Source: an uncultured Acidobacteriota bacterium (GTDB lineage Bacteria; Acidobacteriota; Vicinamibacteria; Vicinamibacterales; UBA2999). From it: DNA of 37,081 nt. A program made the position numbers and the translations under genes. Under the pieces are notes generated by a model. It saw only the letters and a list, made by a program, of their open reading frames with translations, made no database searches and had not been told where the DNA came from. The stretch lies in NCBI GenBank assembly GCA_902826515.1, contig CADEFD010000016.1:15826-52906 (forward strand). The letters run 5' to 3'. Positions 1 to 9,962 of this stretch are shown in pieces (position 1 is the stretch's first letter; each line of letters starts with the position of its first letter).

Positions 1-1262
1 GTGCAGCCTTCGTCCACCAGGCCGTCCTTGTCGTTGTCGATGCCGTCGCCGCAGATTTCAACGGCCGGCGGCGGCGTGACGGTCGAGCCGCCGAAGCCGT
101 CGAGGACATACATGGTGTTCACGCCGCCACCCGCGTAGCGCAGCATGTAGTACTCGCCGCGGACCGGGTTGTAGACGCCGCTCGTCACGTATTCGCCGGG
201 GTTGGAGCCCGGCAGGTCGATGGTCGCGTACTGGCGCACGTCCCACGGATTCTTGGTGCCCTGCTTGACCGCGACCAGTTCGTTCAGGTCATAGAGCTTG
301 GCGACGAGGCGGTAGGGATACCCCTTCGGCCCCTTCTGATCCATCGGGTCGGTCAGCGAGTAGCAGTACACCGCGTCGAGGTAGGGCTTGCCGTGGTCGG
401 CCTGGTTGCGCGTCGCGTAGCCGTAGCAGGTGGGGCCCGACGCCTCGCGCTCGATGACGACGAGCGTGCGGGTGTTGGGCACGATGAAGAAGCCGCCCGA
501 GAGTTCGCTGCCGTTGTAGTCGTTGCTCGTGGGCGTTCCGTAGGTGATGCAGCCGACGACCGAGTGCGGGCAGCCGAGCAGCATCTTCATCGGGAAGCCG
601 TTGCCCGTGACGGTGGCCGGGTCGAACACCGACACCGAGGCGCCGTAGCTGGCGCGCGAGATGATCGAGGTGTAACCGGCGCTCGCGAGCGCGGGGCCGC
701 CGAGCAGCGCCCGCCATTCCTGCGGGATGGGCGCCATCTGGCTTTTCACCATGCCGGTCGCCACGGTGCCGGCAAACGGCCCCTGCAGCGTGCTGAGGCC
801 GGTGCCGCTCCAGTGGCTGGCCGTCGTCTGGCCGGTGGCGTCGTAGCTGATGTAGCCGGTGACCGTCATGCGGCCGTTCAGTTCGAGCACGCCGCCGAGC
901 ATCGGGCGGAAGGCGTTCGGGTCGGGATGGATCTTCGCGATGTCGGCCTTCTTCGGGCCGGCACACGGCGACACCACCTTGGCGCGGCCGCCGAGCGCGG
1001 GAATCTCGAGCTTCGCGATGCCCGAGTGATCCATCACGCACGAGATGTAGATGTATTTGCCGTCTTCGCTCACGCCGAGCGCGCCGCCGCCGTAGCTGAT
1101 GTCGCCGCCAGCGCCATCGGGCCAGTCGTAGGTCCACGTGCCCACGGCCCGCACACCCGACAGATTGGCGGTCGGCAACGTGCGCGGATCCGTCTGCGCG
1201 TTGGAGACCGAAGTGAAGCCGACGACGAGAGCGATGACGAAGGCGAATCGACAGGCTGACAT
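1..1262 (-). CDS. Secreted protein with MopE-type calcium-binding motif (3' end missing)
   Basis: The gene starts at ATG 1262 and reads without a stop to the left edge, giving about 420 residues. An AGGGG Shine-Dalgarno-like stretch lies just upstream. The N-terminus (MSACRFAFVIALVVGFTSVSNAQ) is a clear signal peptide ending in NAQ, so the product is exported. The middle is rich in Gly, Ser, Tyr and Thr, with several Cys, and I recognise no enzyme domain in it. The last visible residues read EICGDGIDNDKDGLVDEGC. This is the Asp-rich Ca-binding motif of MopE and thrombospondin type 3-like repeats, often found near the C-terminus of large surface proteins in myxobacteria and acidobacteria. More repeats or a sorting signal may lie beyond the edge. 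A sigma-54 promoter match lies about 100 bp upstream. Function unknown; an extracellular or surface location is likely. Confidence 0.8.
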   Translation of the reverse strand, partial: MSACRFAFVIALVVGFTSVSNAQTDPRTLPTANLSGVRAVGTWTYDWPDGAGGDISYGGGALGVSEDGKYIYISCVMDHSGIAKLEIPALGGRAKVVSPCAGPKKADIAKIHPDPNAFRPMLGGVLELNGRMTVTGYISYDATGQTTASHWSGTGLSTLQGPFAGTVATGMVKSQMAPIPQEWRALLGGPALASAGYTSIISRASYGASVSVFDPATVTGNGFPMKMLLGCPHSVVGCITYGTPTSNDYNGSELSGGFFIVPNTRTLVVIEREASGPTCYGYATRNQADHGKPYLDAVYCYSLTDPMDQKGPKGYPYRLVAKLYDLNELVAVKQGTKNPWDVRQYATIDLPGSNPGEYVTSGVYNPVRGEYYMLRYAGGGVNTMYVLDGFGGSTVTPPPAVEICGDGIDNDKDGLVDEGC

Positions 1263-1595
1263 GGCAAGAACCCCTGACTGACGTTCCAAGTGGCGAAGCG
1301 TCACGGGCAGCCGGGGGAACTGCTTCTGGACGCGAAACAAAGACATGCCCTCCACAAGGCAAGGGGCGTGCCCGCTCGTGCCACAGCGACTAAGTGATTG
1401 CGCGTGCGTGAGTTGTCGAAAGACGCGCGACGGCGCGCGGCGATCGCCGCCCTCACGTTTCGAAGGAGGGATTACGAGACTGTGGGACGCGCACGATTCC
1501 GGCGCGCCAAGGTGGAGCTGGCGACGCGCGTCGAACGACGTACGTGTTTTGGCAGCGGACTTACGGGATTGTCGGCGGCGGCGTGCGCCGGGACG
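1263..1595. other. 333-bp intergenic region
   Basis: This gap lies between the end of the asparagine-synthase-like gene and the start of the secreted protein gene, both on the minus strand. It holds the sigma-54 promoter match at 1358-1373 and the 14-bp palindrome at 1437-1450. I see no convincing small gene, RNA or T-tailed terminator. Open frames here are short and of poor composition. Confidence 0.5.
1358..1373 (-). promoter_or_regulatory. Sigma-54 (-24/-12) promoter match for the secreted protein
   Basis: Read on the minus strand from 1373 to 1358 the sequence is GGGCACGCCCCTTGCC. It has the -24 element GGCACG and the -12 element TTGC, with the GG and GC dinucleotides 10 bp apart as sigma-54 requires. 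Transcription would start near 1347, giving a leader of about 85 nt before ATG 1262. A 14-bp perfect palindrome GCGGCGATCGCCGC lies at 1437-1450, 64-77 bp upstream of the -24 element, where an activator could bind. Confidence 0.6.
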
Positions 1596-3512
<1,917 letters not shown>

Positions 3513-3618
3513 CGGTTAGGACCGCGCTCCGCGCGACTGGGACATCCGTGTATTGTAGCGGACCGCGCCGCCGCGTCCGGCAGCCTGCCCGCCGCTGCAT
3601 GCGACGGCGCGCAGCGTG

Positions 3619-4728
3619 TCAGACGGCGGACTGGCGTCGATACACCGCTTCGTAGCGGCGCACCATCTCGTCGATGGTGAAGTGCGCGAGCAGACGCCGG
3701 CGGCCGGCGCGGCCCCAGGCCGCGGCTCTCGCCGGATCGGCCGCCGCCTCGACCAGCGCCGCCGCGAAGCCCGCCGCGTCACGCGCCGGCGCCAGCAGGC
3801 CGGTCTCGCCGGCCACGACCACCTCGGGCGTGCCGCCGACGCGTGTGGCGACGATCGGCCGTTCAGCGGCCATCGCCTCGAGCAGCGTGAGCGAGATGCC
3901 CTCGCTCGTCGAGCTGTTGGCGAAGAGGTCCACGCCGGGCAGCAGGGCCCGCGCGTCGTCGCGATGGCCGAGCAGCCGCACGTGCTCGCCGGCATCGAGG
4001 CGCGCGATTGCCAGCTCGATGGCGGCACGTTCCGGTCCGTCGCCGACGATCGCGAGCCGCAGCTCCGGACGCGTGCGCGCGGCCAGCGCGACGGCCTCGA
4101 CGAGCATCACGAAATCTTTCACCGGGTCGAGCCGGCCGACCGCGCCCACCACCCGGTCGCCGGGGCCGGCCCCGAGCAGCGCGCGTGCCGCCTCGCGCGC
4201 GGCCGGCGTGGGGGCGTCGCCGGGTTCGATGCCGTTCCAGATGACCTGCATACGGTCCGGCACGGCTTCCTGCAGGAGGTGCGCGCGCAGGTCGTGCGAC
4301 ACGGCGTAGAGATCGCGGGCGCCGGCCATGATGAGCCGGTTCGCCAGCCGCCGCTTGGCGGACGGCGGGCTGTCGGAGAGCCGCCCGTGTTCGGTGTAGA
4401 CGGTGCGCGTGCCGGGCGCAAGATACGACGCCAGCCGGCCGTAGACGAACGGCGAGTAGTGGTGGCAGTGCAGCACGTCGGCGCGCATGTCGCGGGCGAT
4501 GGCTGCCAGACGCAGCGACAGGCGCGGATGGAAGCCTGGCGGGCGGCCGAGCACGTGCAGCGGCACGCCGAGTGCGGTCACACGGTCGGCCCAGGCGCCC
4601 GGCGCGTCGAGACAGCAGACGGCCATCGGAATGCGGGCGTGGAGGCGGCGCACGATCTCGATGACAAGCCGCTCGGTACCGCCCGGATCTAGGCGCAGGA
4701 CGACCTGCAGGACACGGGGCGGCGTCAC
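3619..4728 (-). CDS. GT4 glycosyltransferase, PEP-CTERM/exosortase-associated (Stp2-like)
   Basis: The product is 369 residues with the GT-B fold of family GT4. The N-terminus VLQVVLRLDPGGTERLV carries the GG loop of the acceptor domain. The C-terminal half has the nucleotide-sugar signature, with GAVGRLDPVKDF and then the E-x7-E segment in SEGISLTLLEAMA. The N-terminus resembles the Stp2 sugar transferases (TIGR03088) that accompany exosortase systems. It should act on the cytoplasmic face of the inner membrane, adding a sugar to a lipid-linked EPS unit. The GTG start at 4728 overlaps the stop of the upstream ligase gene as GTGA, which shows translational coupling. Donor and acceptor cannot be told from sequence. 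Confidence 0.88.
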   Translation of the reverse strand: MTPPRVLQVVLRLDPGGTERLVIEIVRRLHARIPMAVCCLDAPGAWADRVTALGVPLHVLGRPPGFHPRLSLRLAAIARDMRADVLHCHHYSPFVYGRLASYLAPGTRTVYTEHGRLSDSPPSAKRRLANRLIMAGARDLYAVSHDLRAHLLQEAVPDRMQVIWNGIEPGDAPTPAAREAARALLGAGPGDRVVGAVGRLDPVKDFVMLVEAVALAARTRPELRLAIVGDGPERAAIELAIARLDAGEHVRLLGHRDDARALLPGVDLFANSSTSEGISLTLLEAMAAERPIVATRVGGTPEVVVAGETGLLAPARDAAGFAAALVEAAADPARAAAWGRAGRRRLLAHFTIDEMVRRYEAVYRRQSAV

Positions 4729-6074
4729 GCGATGGCTTTGCGGCGGGCGCGCGGGATGACGGCGGCGGCGCGGTCGGTATCGACACGGGCGGGCTTGAGC
4801 GCCAGCACTTCCGCCCGGTACATGCGGTGAGTCGCCGCCACGACGCCGAACGTCATCCACGTGAAGTCGTTGTTGGCCGAGGCGATGAAGGCGCCGCCCA
4901 CCATGAAGGCCAGCATCGACGCCGCGAGCGAGGTCGCCGTGACCTGGTAGAACTGGCGATCCTCGGCGCTGAGCCCCTGGAGCTTCGCGGCGCCGAACCG
5001 GATGCGCACGCAGGCGATGAGGGCGTAGCCGAACATCGTCAGCCAGATCAGGAAGCCGGCGTAGCCTTCCTCCGTCATCACCTGGAGATGGCTGTTGTGC
5101 ACCGAGCGGCCGCGGCCGAACGCGCCGCCCGAGTCGTCGTAGTCGTCGTAGGCGTGGTCGTAGTTGCGCAGGCCCACGCCGAGCGGATTGTCGGCCGTCA
5201 TGATGAACGCGATGCGCCAGAAGTGCAGGCGGCCGAGTGCCGAGCCTTCGCCCACTTCCTCGTACTTCGTGATCGTGCCCATCCGCTCCATGTAACCGTC
5301 GGGCTTCGGCGCCAGCGTGAAGACGAGGGCGCCGCCCACGACCATGCCGGTGGTCCACAGCACGGGCCGCCGCTGCAGCAGGGCGAACACGAGGGCGAGC
5401 GTGCCGAGACCGAGCAGGCCGGCTCGCGACATGGTGCCGATGACGGTGACGACGCTGAGCGGGATGCAGATCCAGAACGCCTGGCGGATGTACTTGATGC
5501 CGGGGAACGGCACCGTCAGGGTGACGGCCGCCGTCGCCATGAACGGAATCGCCATGTTGACGGCGAGCGCGTAGCCGTTGTTGTCGACGAAGGCGCCGGC
5601 CTGCCCTTCGGCGAACTGCACGCCGCCGCCGAGCATCGAGACGAGGCCGGCCTTGGCCGAGTAGAACGCGAACGAGCCGGCGATGACGGCGATGAGCTGG
5701 CTGAGACGCGGCTTGGTCGTGGCGAGCGACACGCAGAGGCCGCTCACGACGAGCAGCCTCGCGAACTGATCGACCCATGACCAGTCCGTGGGGATGTAGG
5801 TCGTGTACTGCGCGATGAGCACGCAGCCCATGAACAGCCAGCTCAGGATGCTGAGCGGGTGGGTGATGTTGGGGAAGATGCCGGTCAGCAGCGACGGCAC
5901 GAGCAGCACGAGCCCGGTGAGCAGCGAGAGGCGGAGGGACGACAGGTCCATCCACACGTACTCGACCGGGCGGAAGAGCGAGAACCAGACGTACGCGAGC
6001 AGGGCGACGTGCCGGCTGACGATGCCGCCGGCGAGCCCCATGCCGATGATGAGAAGTACGAAGATCGAGCGCAT
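4725..6074 (-). CDS. O-antigen ligase-like membrane protein, exosortase-associated type
   Basis: About 449 residues with roughly ten or more hydrophobic segments. I place the start at ATG 6074 (MRSIFVLLIIGMG), where the first membrane helix begins; an upstream ATG at 6146 would add an Arg-rich non-membrane leader. The order of features matches Wzy_C/WaaL proteins and the exosortase-associated putative O-glycosylation ligases (TIGR03097): an N-terminal RPVEYVW segment, a large periplasmic loop with DNPLGVGLRNYDHAY, and the HNSHLQVMTEEGYAGFLIW motif containing the key periplasmic His. It probably polymerises or transfers polysaccharide from a lipid carrier at the periplasmic face. It lies 108 bp after the lyase-like gene and overlaps the next gene by 4 bp. 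Confidence 0.87.
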   Translation of the reverse strand: MRSIFVLLIIGMGLAGGIVSRHVALLAYVWFSLFRPVEYVWMDLSSLRLSLLTGLVLLVPSLLTGIFPNITHPLSILSWLFMGCVLIAQYTTYIPTDWSWVDQFARLLVVSGLCVSLATTKPRLSQLIAVIAGSFAFYSAKAGLVSMLGGGVQFAEGQAGAFVDNNGYALAVNMAIPFMATAAVTLTVPFPGIKYIRQAFWICIPLSVVTVIGTMSRAGLLGLGTLALVFALLQRRPVLWTTGMVVGGALVFTLAPKPDGYMERMGTITKYEEVGEGSALGRLHFWRIAFIMTADNPLGVGLRNYDHAYDDYDDSGGAFGRGRSVHNSHLQVMTEEGYAGFLIWLTMFGYALIACVRIRFGAAKLQGLSAEDRQFYQVTATSLAASMLAFMVGGAFIASANNDFTWMTFGVVAATHRMYRAEVLALKPARVDTDRAAAVIPRARRKAIA

Positions 6075-6182
6075 CGCGCCGCCGGAATTCCGGGAACGAC
6101 TACGGTACCACAGCGTCCGGCGGCCGTCTGCCCCGCCGCTGCGCACGGCCGCGCGGCCTTGCCCGGAAGGGCCGGCGCGGGC

Positions 6183-8747
6183 TCAGCCGATGACGGCGCG
6201 GACGAGCAGCGCGGCGCCGGAGAGCGCCGCCGCGGCGGCGGCGATGACGACCCACTTGAGGCGCCGCACGGCGATGGTGCGCTGCGGCACGAAGCGCGAG
6301 GGCGGCGGCCACGGCCCGGCCGGGGCCGGGCGCAGCGGCGCCGCCGGCGTGGCCCGCTCGAACCAGCCGCGGGCGTGCCCGTACTGGAGCAGCAGCACGA
6401 CCGGACGCGTCCGTGTTCGCGTGGGTGAGGCGGCCAGCGTCTGGAGCGACCGCTCGTGGAAGAAGCGCGCCCGCTCGAGGAACCGCGCGCGTTCCTCGGC
6501 CGTCGGCGCGTGCCAGGCCGCCAGATCGAACACCTCGCTCTTGCGGATGTCCTGGGCGGCCCAGGTCTCGGTCGGGAACTCGAGCACCTCGGGTTTGTCG
6601 AGATAGCAGTACTCGTGCTCGGCCATCCAGCGCGCGTAGTGCAGGAGACAGGCGCGGGCGTAGTTCCACCGCGCGTCGGTGCCGCGCGCCTCGTGCACCC
6701 ACAGATACCGCCCGAGCGCCTGGAGGCACACCGTGTACGACCAGCGCCGCTCGACCTCCAGCAGGTGGAGCGACGCGATGTCGTCGTCCGGGTGAATCAC
6801 GCGGCGCACGAGCGCTTCCGCCTTGTCGGCGAAGCGCGCGTCGCCGGTGACGCGGTGCGCATGCAGCAGCGCCAGAATGGCATTGGCCACGCCGCGTCCG
6901 GGTCCGTGGTAGTCGGCCGACTCGGTGGCACTGGCGCCGCCGGTGGGTGCCGTGCTCAGCCACGGCAGCGGAAATCGCGCCAGCCGCCCGTCGTCGGCGG
7001 CGATCATCCACTCGCCGAGGCCGACGACGGCGTCGCGGCACACGCGGTCGCCGGTGAGGAAGTAGTGCAGCAGCAGGCCGTGCGGATAACACTGCTCGTT
7101 CGACGGGCCGCCGCCGTGGAGCCCGGAGTTGCGCGGATAGGTGCGGTGCGTGGAGGTCCCGGCATCCGTGTAGTGGCCGGTGTGCCAGAACTGGCCGCCG
7201 TTGTAGGCGGCGCGGTCCTCCGTCGTCCAGTAGACGTCGATGCGCGAGACATGGCGTGCCAGGTCCGAGGCCATCCGCCACCAGCGGTGGTCGTCGTGGC
7301 GCAGGGCCTGCAGCGTCAGGCCGAGCACGGCGTCGTACTGGTTGTTGTAGTGCGAGACGAACTGCCGGCCGGGCTCGGTGCCGTTCTCGTGATCGGCGTA
7401 GAGGTCGCCGAAATGCCGCCAGCCGTATTCGTCGATCCGCTCGCGCTTGGCGAGGAAGGTGTCATCGCCCTCGACCGCCGCGGCGATGAGCGTTTCGTAG
7501 ACCGGGTGGGCGCTCGTGCCGGCGGGCTGCAGGTGCGGCAGCACCTCGGCGACGGCCACGCCGTCGATCGCGGGGAGCGCGGTGGCGGGCGTGCGGCACC
7601 ATGCCGGCAGCGGCGACGCGCCGTCGCCGATGCCGATCCAGCAGTCGGCGTCGAAACGTTCACCGCCCTGCAGTTCGTGCGCCTCCCGGGTGACGGGCAG
7701 ACACCAGTAGCGCACGCGCCCGTCGGCCGACACGTCGAGGGCGCGCGGGAACACTTCCCAGAAGAGGCGCGAGGTGACGCCGAGGGCCCCGCCGGTGTGC
7801 GCGCACACGAGCGCGGGATTCGCCCGCAGGCCCGAATGGGCCGACTCGCCGGCCCGCACCGTGTAGCCGCGCTCGTCGAGCCCGACCACGCCGGCCGCGT
7901 TGACGTGCACGCGGCTCTGCCAGTGCTCGCCGCCACTGGCGTGCTGCGCGATCGTGACGGGCAGCGCCACGGGCTGCTCCGGCATGTCGCGCTCGAGCGA
8001 CACCCGCGCTCCCTGCGCGGGCAACGGCGTCGCCCAGGCGAGCGCGACGCCCTGCAGCCGCACGGAACCGGGATCGCCGAGTTCCCAGAAGCCGCCGTCG
8101 TGCCGCGCCGCACGCGGATTGTGAAGGTCGAGACCAAGGCCGATGGCATCGCACCCGGCCCCCACGGTCACGTGCAGTGTCACCTGCAGGCGCCCGCCGT
8201 CGGGCAGCGGTGCCGTGCCGCGCACGGCCAGGACGGCGCGCAGCGCGCTCTCGTGCGCCACGTCGAGATCCGACCAGGTGATCGTCACCGCCTGGCCGTC
8301 GTGATCGCGCACCTGGACGAGCGGCTCGTCGCAGACGAACGCCGGCCGGCCCCCGACGCTGCACGACGTGATGAGCCCGGCGTGGTCGAGGTCGAGTTCG
8401 AGACGGCGCGTGCCGTCGGTCACGACGGCCCCGCGCCCGGCGCGCGCCACGGTGAGCGCGGGCGCGCCGGGCGCGCCAGCGCGGCCATCGTGAATCTCGA
8501 CCACCAGCCCGGCCGCGGGCACGTCCAGCCGCAGATCGAGCAGTGCCCAACGCACGCTGCCGTCGGGCCAGCGCTCGAGCACGGTGGCCGCGGTGGGCAA
8601 CGGCGCGCCGGCCCAGGCCACGAGCCGCGCGGCATCGCGCACGCGGCCGGGCGGCAGGGGCACGCCCACGGTCACCGGCTCGCCGTGCGAATCTGCGAGT
8701 GATCCCGGACGGATCGTGACGCGCGTGAGGGCCGGGGTCGTGGTCAT
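6183..8747 (-). CDS. PcRGLX/YetA-like (exo-rhamnogalacturonan lyase family) protein with C-terminal membrane anchor
   Basis: The likely start is ATG 8747 (MTTTPALTRVTIRPGSL), giving 854 residues. The frame stays open to 8882 but that extension is Arg/His-rich and low in quality. The N-terminal half is beta-rich (LERWPDGSVRWALLDLRLDV), as in the N-terminal barrel of PcRGLX/YetA-like proteins. The second half looks like an alpha-toroid, with conserved aromatic segments including FVSHYNNQYD, FWHTGHYTDAG, YPRNSGLHGGGP and YPHGLLLHYFLTGD. The last 26 residues (RLKWVVIAAAA onward) form a single membrane helix. I see no signal peptide at the chosen start. The family includes uronic-acid polysaccharide lyases, so this may cut or edit the polysaccharide made by its neighbours. 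Assignment is by motif memory, not search. Confidence 0.75.
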   Translation of the reverse strand: MTTTPALTRVTIRPGSLADSHGEPVTVGVPLPPGRVRDAARLVAWAGAPLPTAATVLERWPDGSVRWALLDLRLDVPAAGLVVEIHDGRAGAPGAPALTVARAGRGAVVTDGTRRLELDLDHAGLITSCSVGGRPAFVCDEPLVQVRDHDGQAVTITWSDLDVAHESALRAVLAVRGTAPLPDGGRLQVTLHVTVGAGCDAIGLGLDLHNPRAARHDGGFWELGDPGSVRLQGVALAWATPLPAQGARVSLERDMPEQPVALPVTIAQHASGGEHWQSRVHVNAAGVVGLDERGYTVRAGESAHSGLRANPALVCAHTGGALGVTSRLFWEVFPRALDVSADGRVRYWCLPVTREAHELQGGERFDADCWIGIGDGASPLPAWCRTPATALPAIDGVAVAEVLPHLQPAGTSAHPVYETLIAAAVEGDDTFLAKRERIDEYGWRHFGDLYADHENGTEPGRQFVSHYNNQYDAVLGLTLQALRHDDHRWWRMASDLARHVSRIDVYWTTEDRAAYNGGQFWHTGHYTDAGTSTHRTYPRNSGLHGGGPSNEQCYPHGLLLHYFLTGDRVCRDAVVGLGEWMIAADDGRLARFPLPWLSTAPTGGASATESADYHGPGRGVANAILALLHAHRVTGDARFADKAEALVRRVIHPDDDIASLHLLEVERRWSYTVCLQALGRYLWVHEARGTDARWNYARACLLHYARWMAEHEYCYLDKPEVLEFPTETWAAQDIRKSEVFDLAAWHAPTAEERARFLERARFFHERSLQTLAASPTRTRTRPVVLLLQYGHARGWFERATPAAPLRPAPAGPWPPPSRFVPQRTIAVRRLKWVVIAAAAAALSGAALLVRAVIG

Positions 8748-8951
8748 CGGATGGGCGGCGTGGTGCGGGCAGGTCGTGGCGGCGGCGACCGGGACGTGCG
8801 CGTGACAGGTGTGACGCGCGATGTCTCGTGCCGCCGACCGCAGCGCGTGTGCGCGCCTGTGCGGTCGTGAGCAGCGCTGCACGGCATCACGCGCGATGCG
8901 CTCGAAGGCGAGCGGGCTTAGATTAACATAGGGGTTATTCCCTCGGCTGAC
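8748..8951. promoter_or_regulatory. Divergent intergenic region of the two EPS operons
   Basis: The lyase operon reads left and the glycosyltransferase operon reads right from this 204-bp gap, so promoters for both should lie here. It contains an AT-rich patch at 8919-8940 (TTAGATTAACATAGGGG) in which TAAC and GTTA form an inverted repeat (8924-8927 and 8934-8937). This could be a -10 region or operator for the rightward operon. I see no clear sigma-54 element on either strand. Confidence 0.35.
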
Positions 8952-9962
8952 ATGTCAGGAACGCACGACGCCGGCCCGATGCCGCATGCGGACGCCGTCA
9001 TCGCGTTCGTCGTCCCGGTGCGGGATGACGCCGAGCGGCTGCGCACCTGCCTCGCGAGTCTGCGCGCCGCGGCCGCCACCACCCCGCACGATCTGCTGGT
9101 GCTCGACCACGGCTCGCGCGATCGCTCGGCCGAGGTCGCGCGCGACGCCGGCGCCCGCGTCATCACCCGCGAGGGCGGCAACGTTGCCGCGCTGCGCAAC
9201 TTCGGCGCGACGGCGACCGGCGCGCCGCTCATCGCCTTCATCGACGCCGACAACGAGGTCGCGCCCGGCTGGCTCGACGCTGCCCGCGCCGCCTGCGCGC
9301 CCGCCGCCGTCGGCATGGCCGGCGCGGCATACCATCCGCCGCCGCAGGGCACGTGGGTGCAGCGCACCTACGACGCGCTGCGCCGCCACCCCGCCGCCGA
9401 AGAGCCCACCGAGTGGCTCGGCGCCGGCAACATGGTGGTGCGCCGCGAGGCTTTCGTCGCCGCGCGCGGTTTCGACGAGAGTCTCGAGACCTGCGAGGAC
9501 GTGGACCTCTGCGCGAAGGTCGCGATGGCCGGCTGGCAGGTGCGGGCGGTGCCCGGCATGCGCAGCGTGCACCACGGCGATCCGAAGCACCTCTCGAACG
9601 TGTTCTGGGGCGAACTGTGGCGCGGCCGCGACAACCTGCGCGTGACGCTGCGGGGGCCGAAGTCGCCGCGCACCGTGGCGTCGGCGGTGATGCCGGTGGC
9701 CTACGCCGCGGCGGTCGCCTGCACGCTCCTCGGCGGCCTGGCGGGCTGGCCGGCGGGCGCGGTCATCGCCGGCACGGGGCTGGCCGGCGTGCTCGGCCTG
9801 CTGACGCTGCGCGTGGCCGCCATGCAGCGCAATGCCGGCGGACGCCTTCCCGCGGGCCTGTGGGCCGCGGTGCAGGTCGCGCTCGCCTACGATCTGGGCC
9901 GGTCGGCCGCGGTGTTCGTCGGCGTCGGCCACGGACGCCGCCGCGAGGCGTCGGCGCGATGA
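8952..9962 (+). CDS. GT2 family glycosyltransferase with C-terminal membrane segments
   Basis: The 336-residue protein has a GT-A fold of family GT2. AFVVPVRDDAERLRTCL starts the domain, VLDHGSRDRSAEVARDAG follows, and IAFIDADNEV supplies the DxD metal/nucleotide motif. GAGNMVVRREAF and FDESLETCEDVDLCAK are the usual acceptor-side motifs. Two hydrophobic segments near residues 245-290 suggest attachment to the inner membrane. It is the first gene of a four-gene rightward operon and overlaps the next gene as ATGA at 9959-9962. It probably adds one sugar of the EPS repeat unit. ATG 8952 is used; ATG 8979 is an alternative just before the fold. Confidence 0.88.
   Translation: MSGTHDAGPMPHADAVIAFVVPVRDDAERLRTCLASLRAAAATTPHDLLVLDHGSRDRSAEVARDAGARVITREGGNVAALRNFGATATGAPLIAFIDADNEVAPGWLDAARAACAPAAVGMAGAAYHPPPQGTWVQRTYDALRRHPAAEEPTEWLGAGNMVVRREAFVAARGFDESLETCEDVDLCAKVAMAGWQVRAVPGMRSVHHGDPKHLSNVFWGELWRGRDNLRVTLRGPKSPRTVASAVMPVAYAAAVACTLLGGLAGWPAGAVIAGTGLAGVLGLLTLRVAAMQRNAGGRLPAGLWAAVQVALAYDLGRSAAVFVGVGHGRRREASAR

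Noticed and set aside
4725..5955. Fusion of the glycosyltransferase with an upstream 400-residue Arg/His-rich segment
   Set aside because: That segment is an out-of-frame reading of the ligase gene; the GTG at 4728 overlapping the ligase stop is the natural start.
9353..9958. Long N-terminal extension of the GT4 gene at 9959
   Set aside because: It is an out-of-frame shadow of the GT2 gene, and the ATGA overlap gives a clear start.
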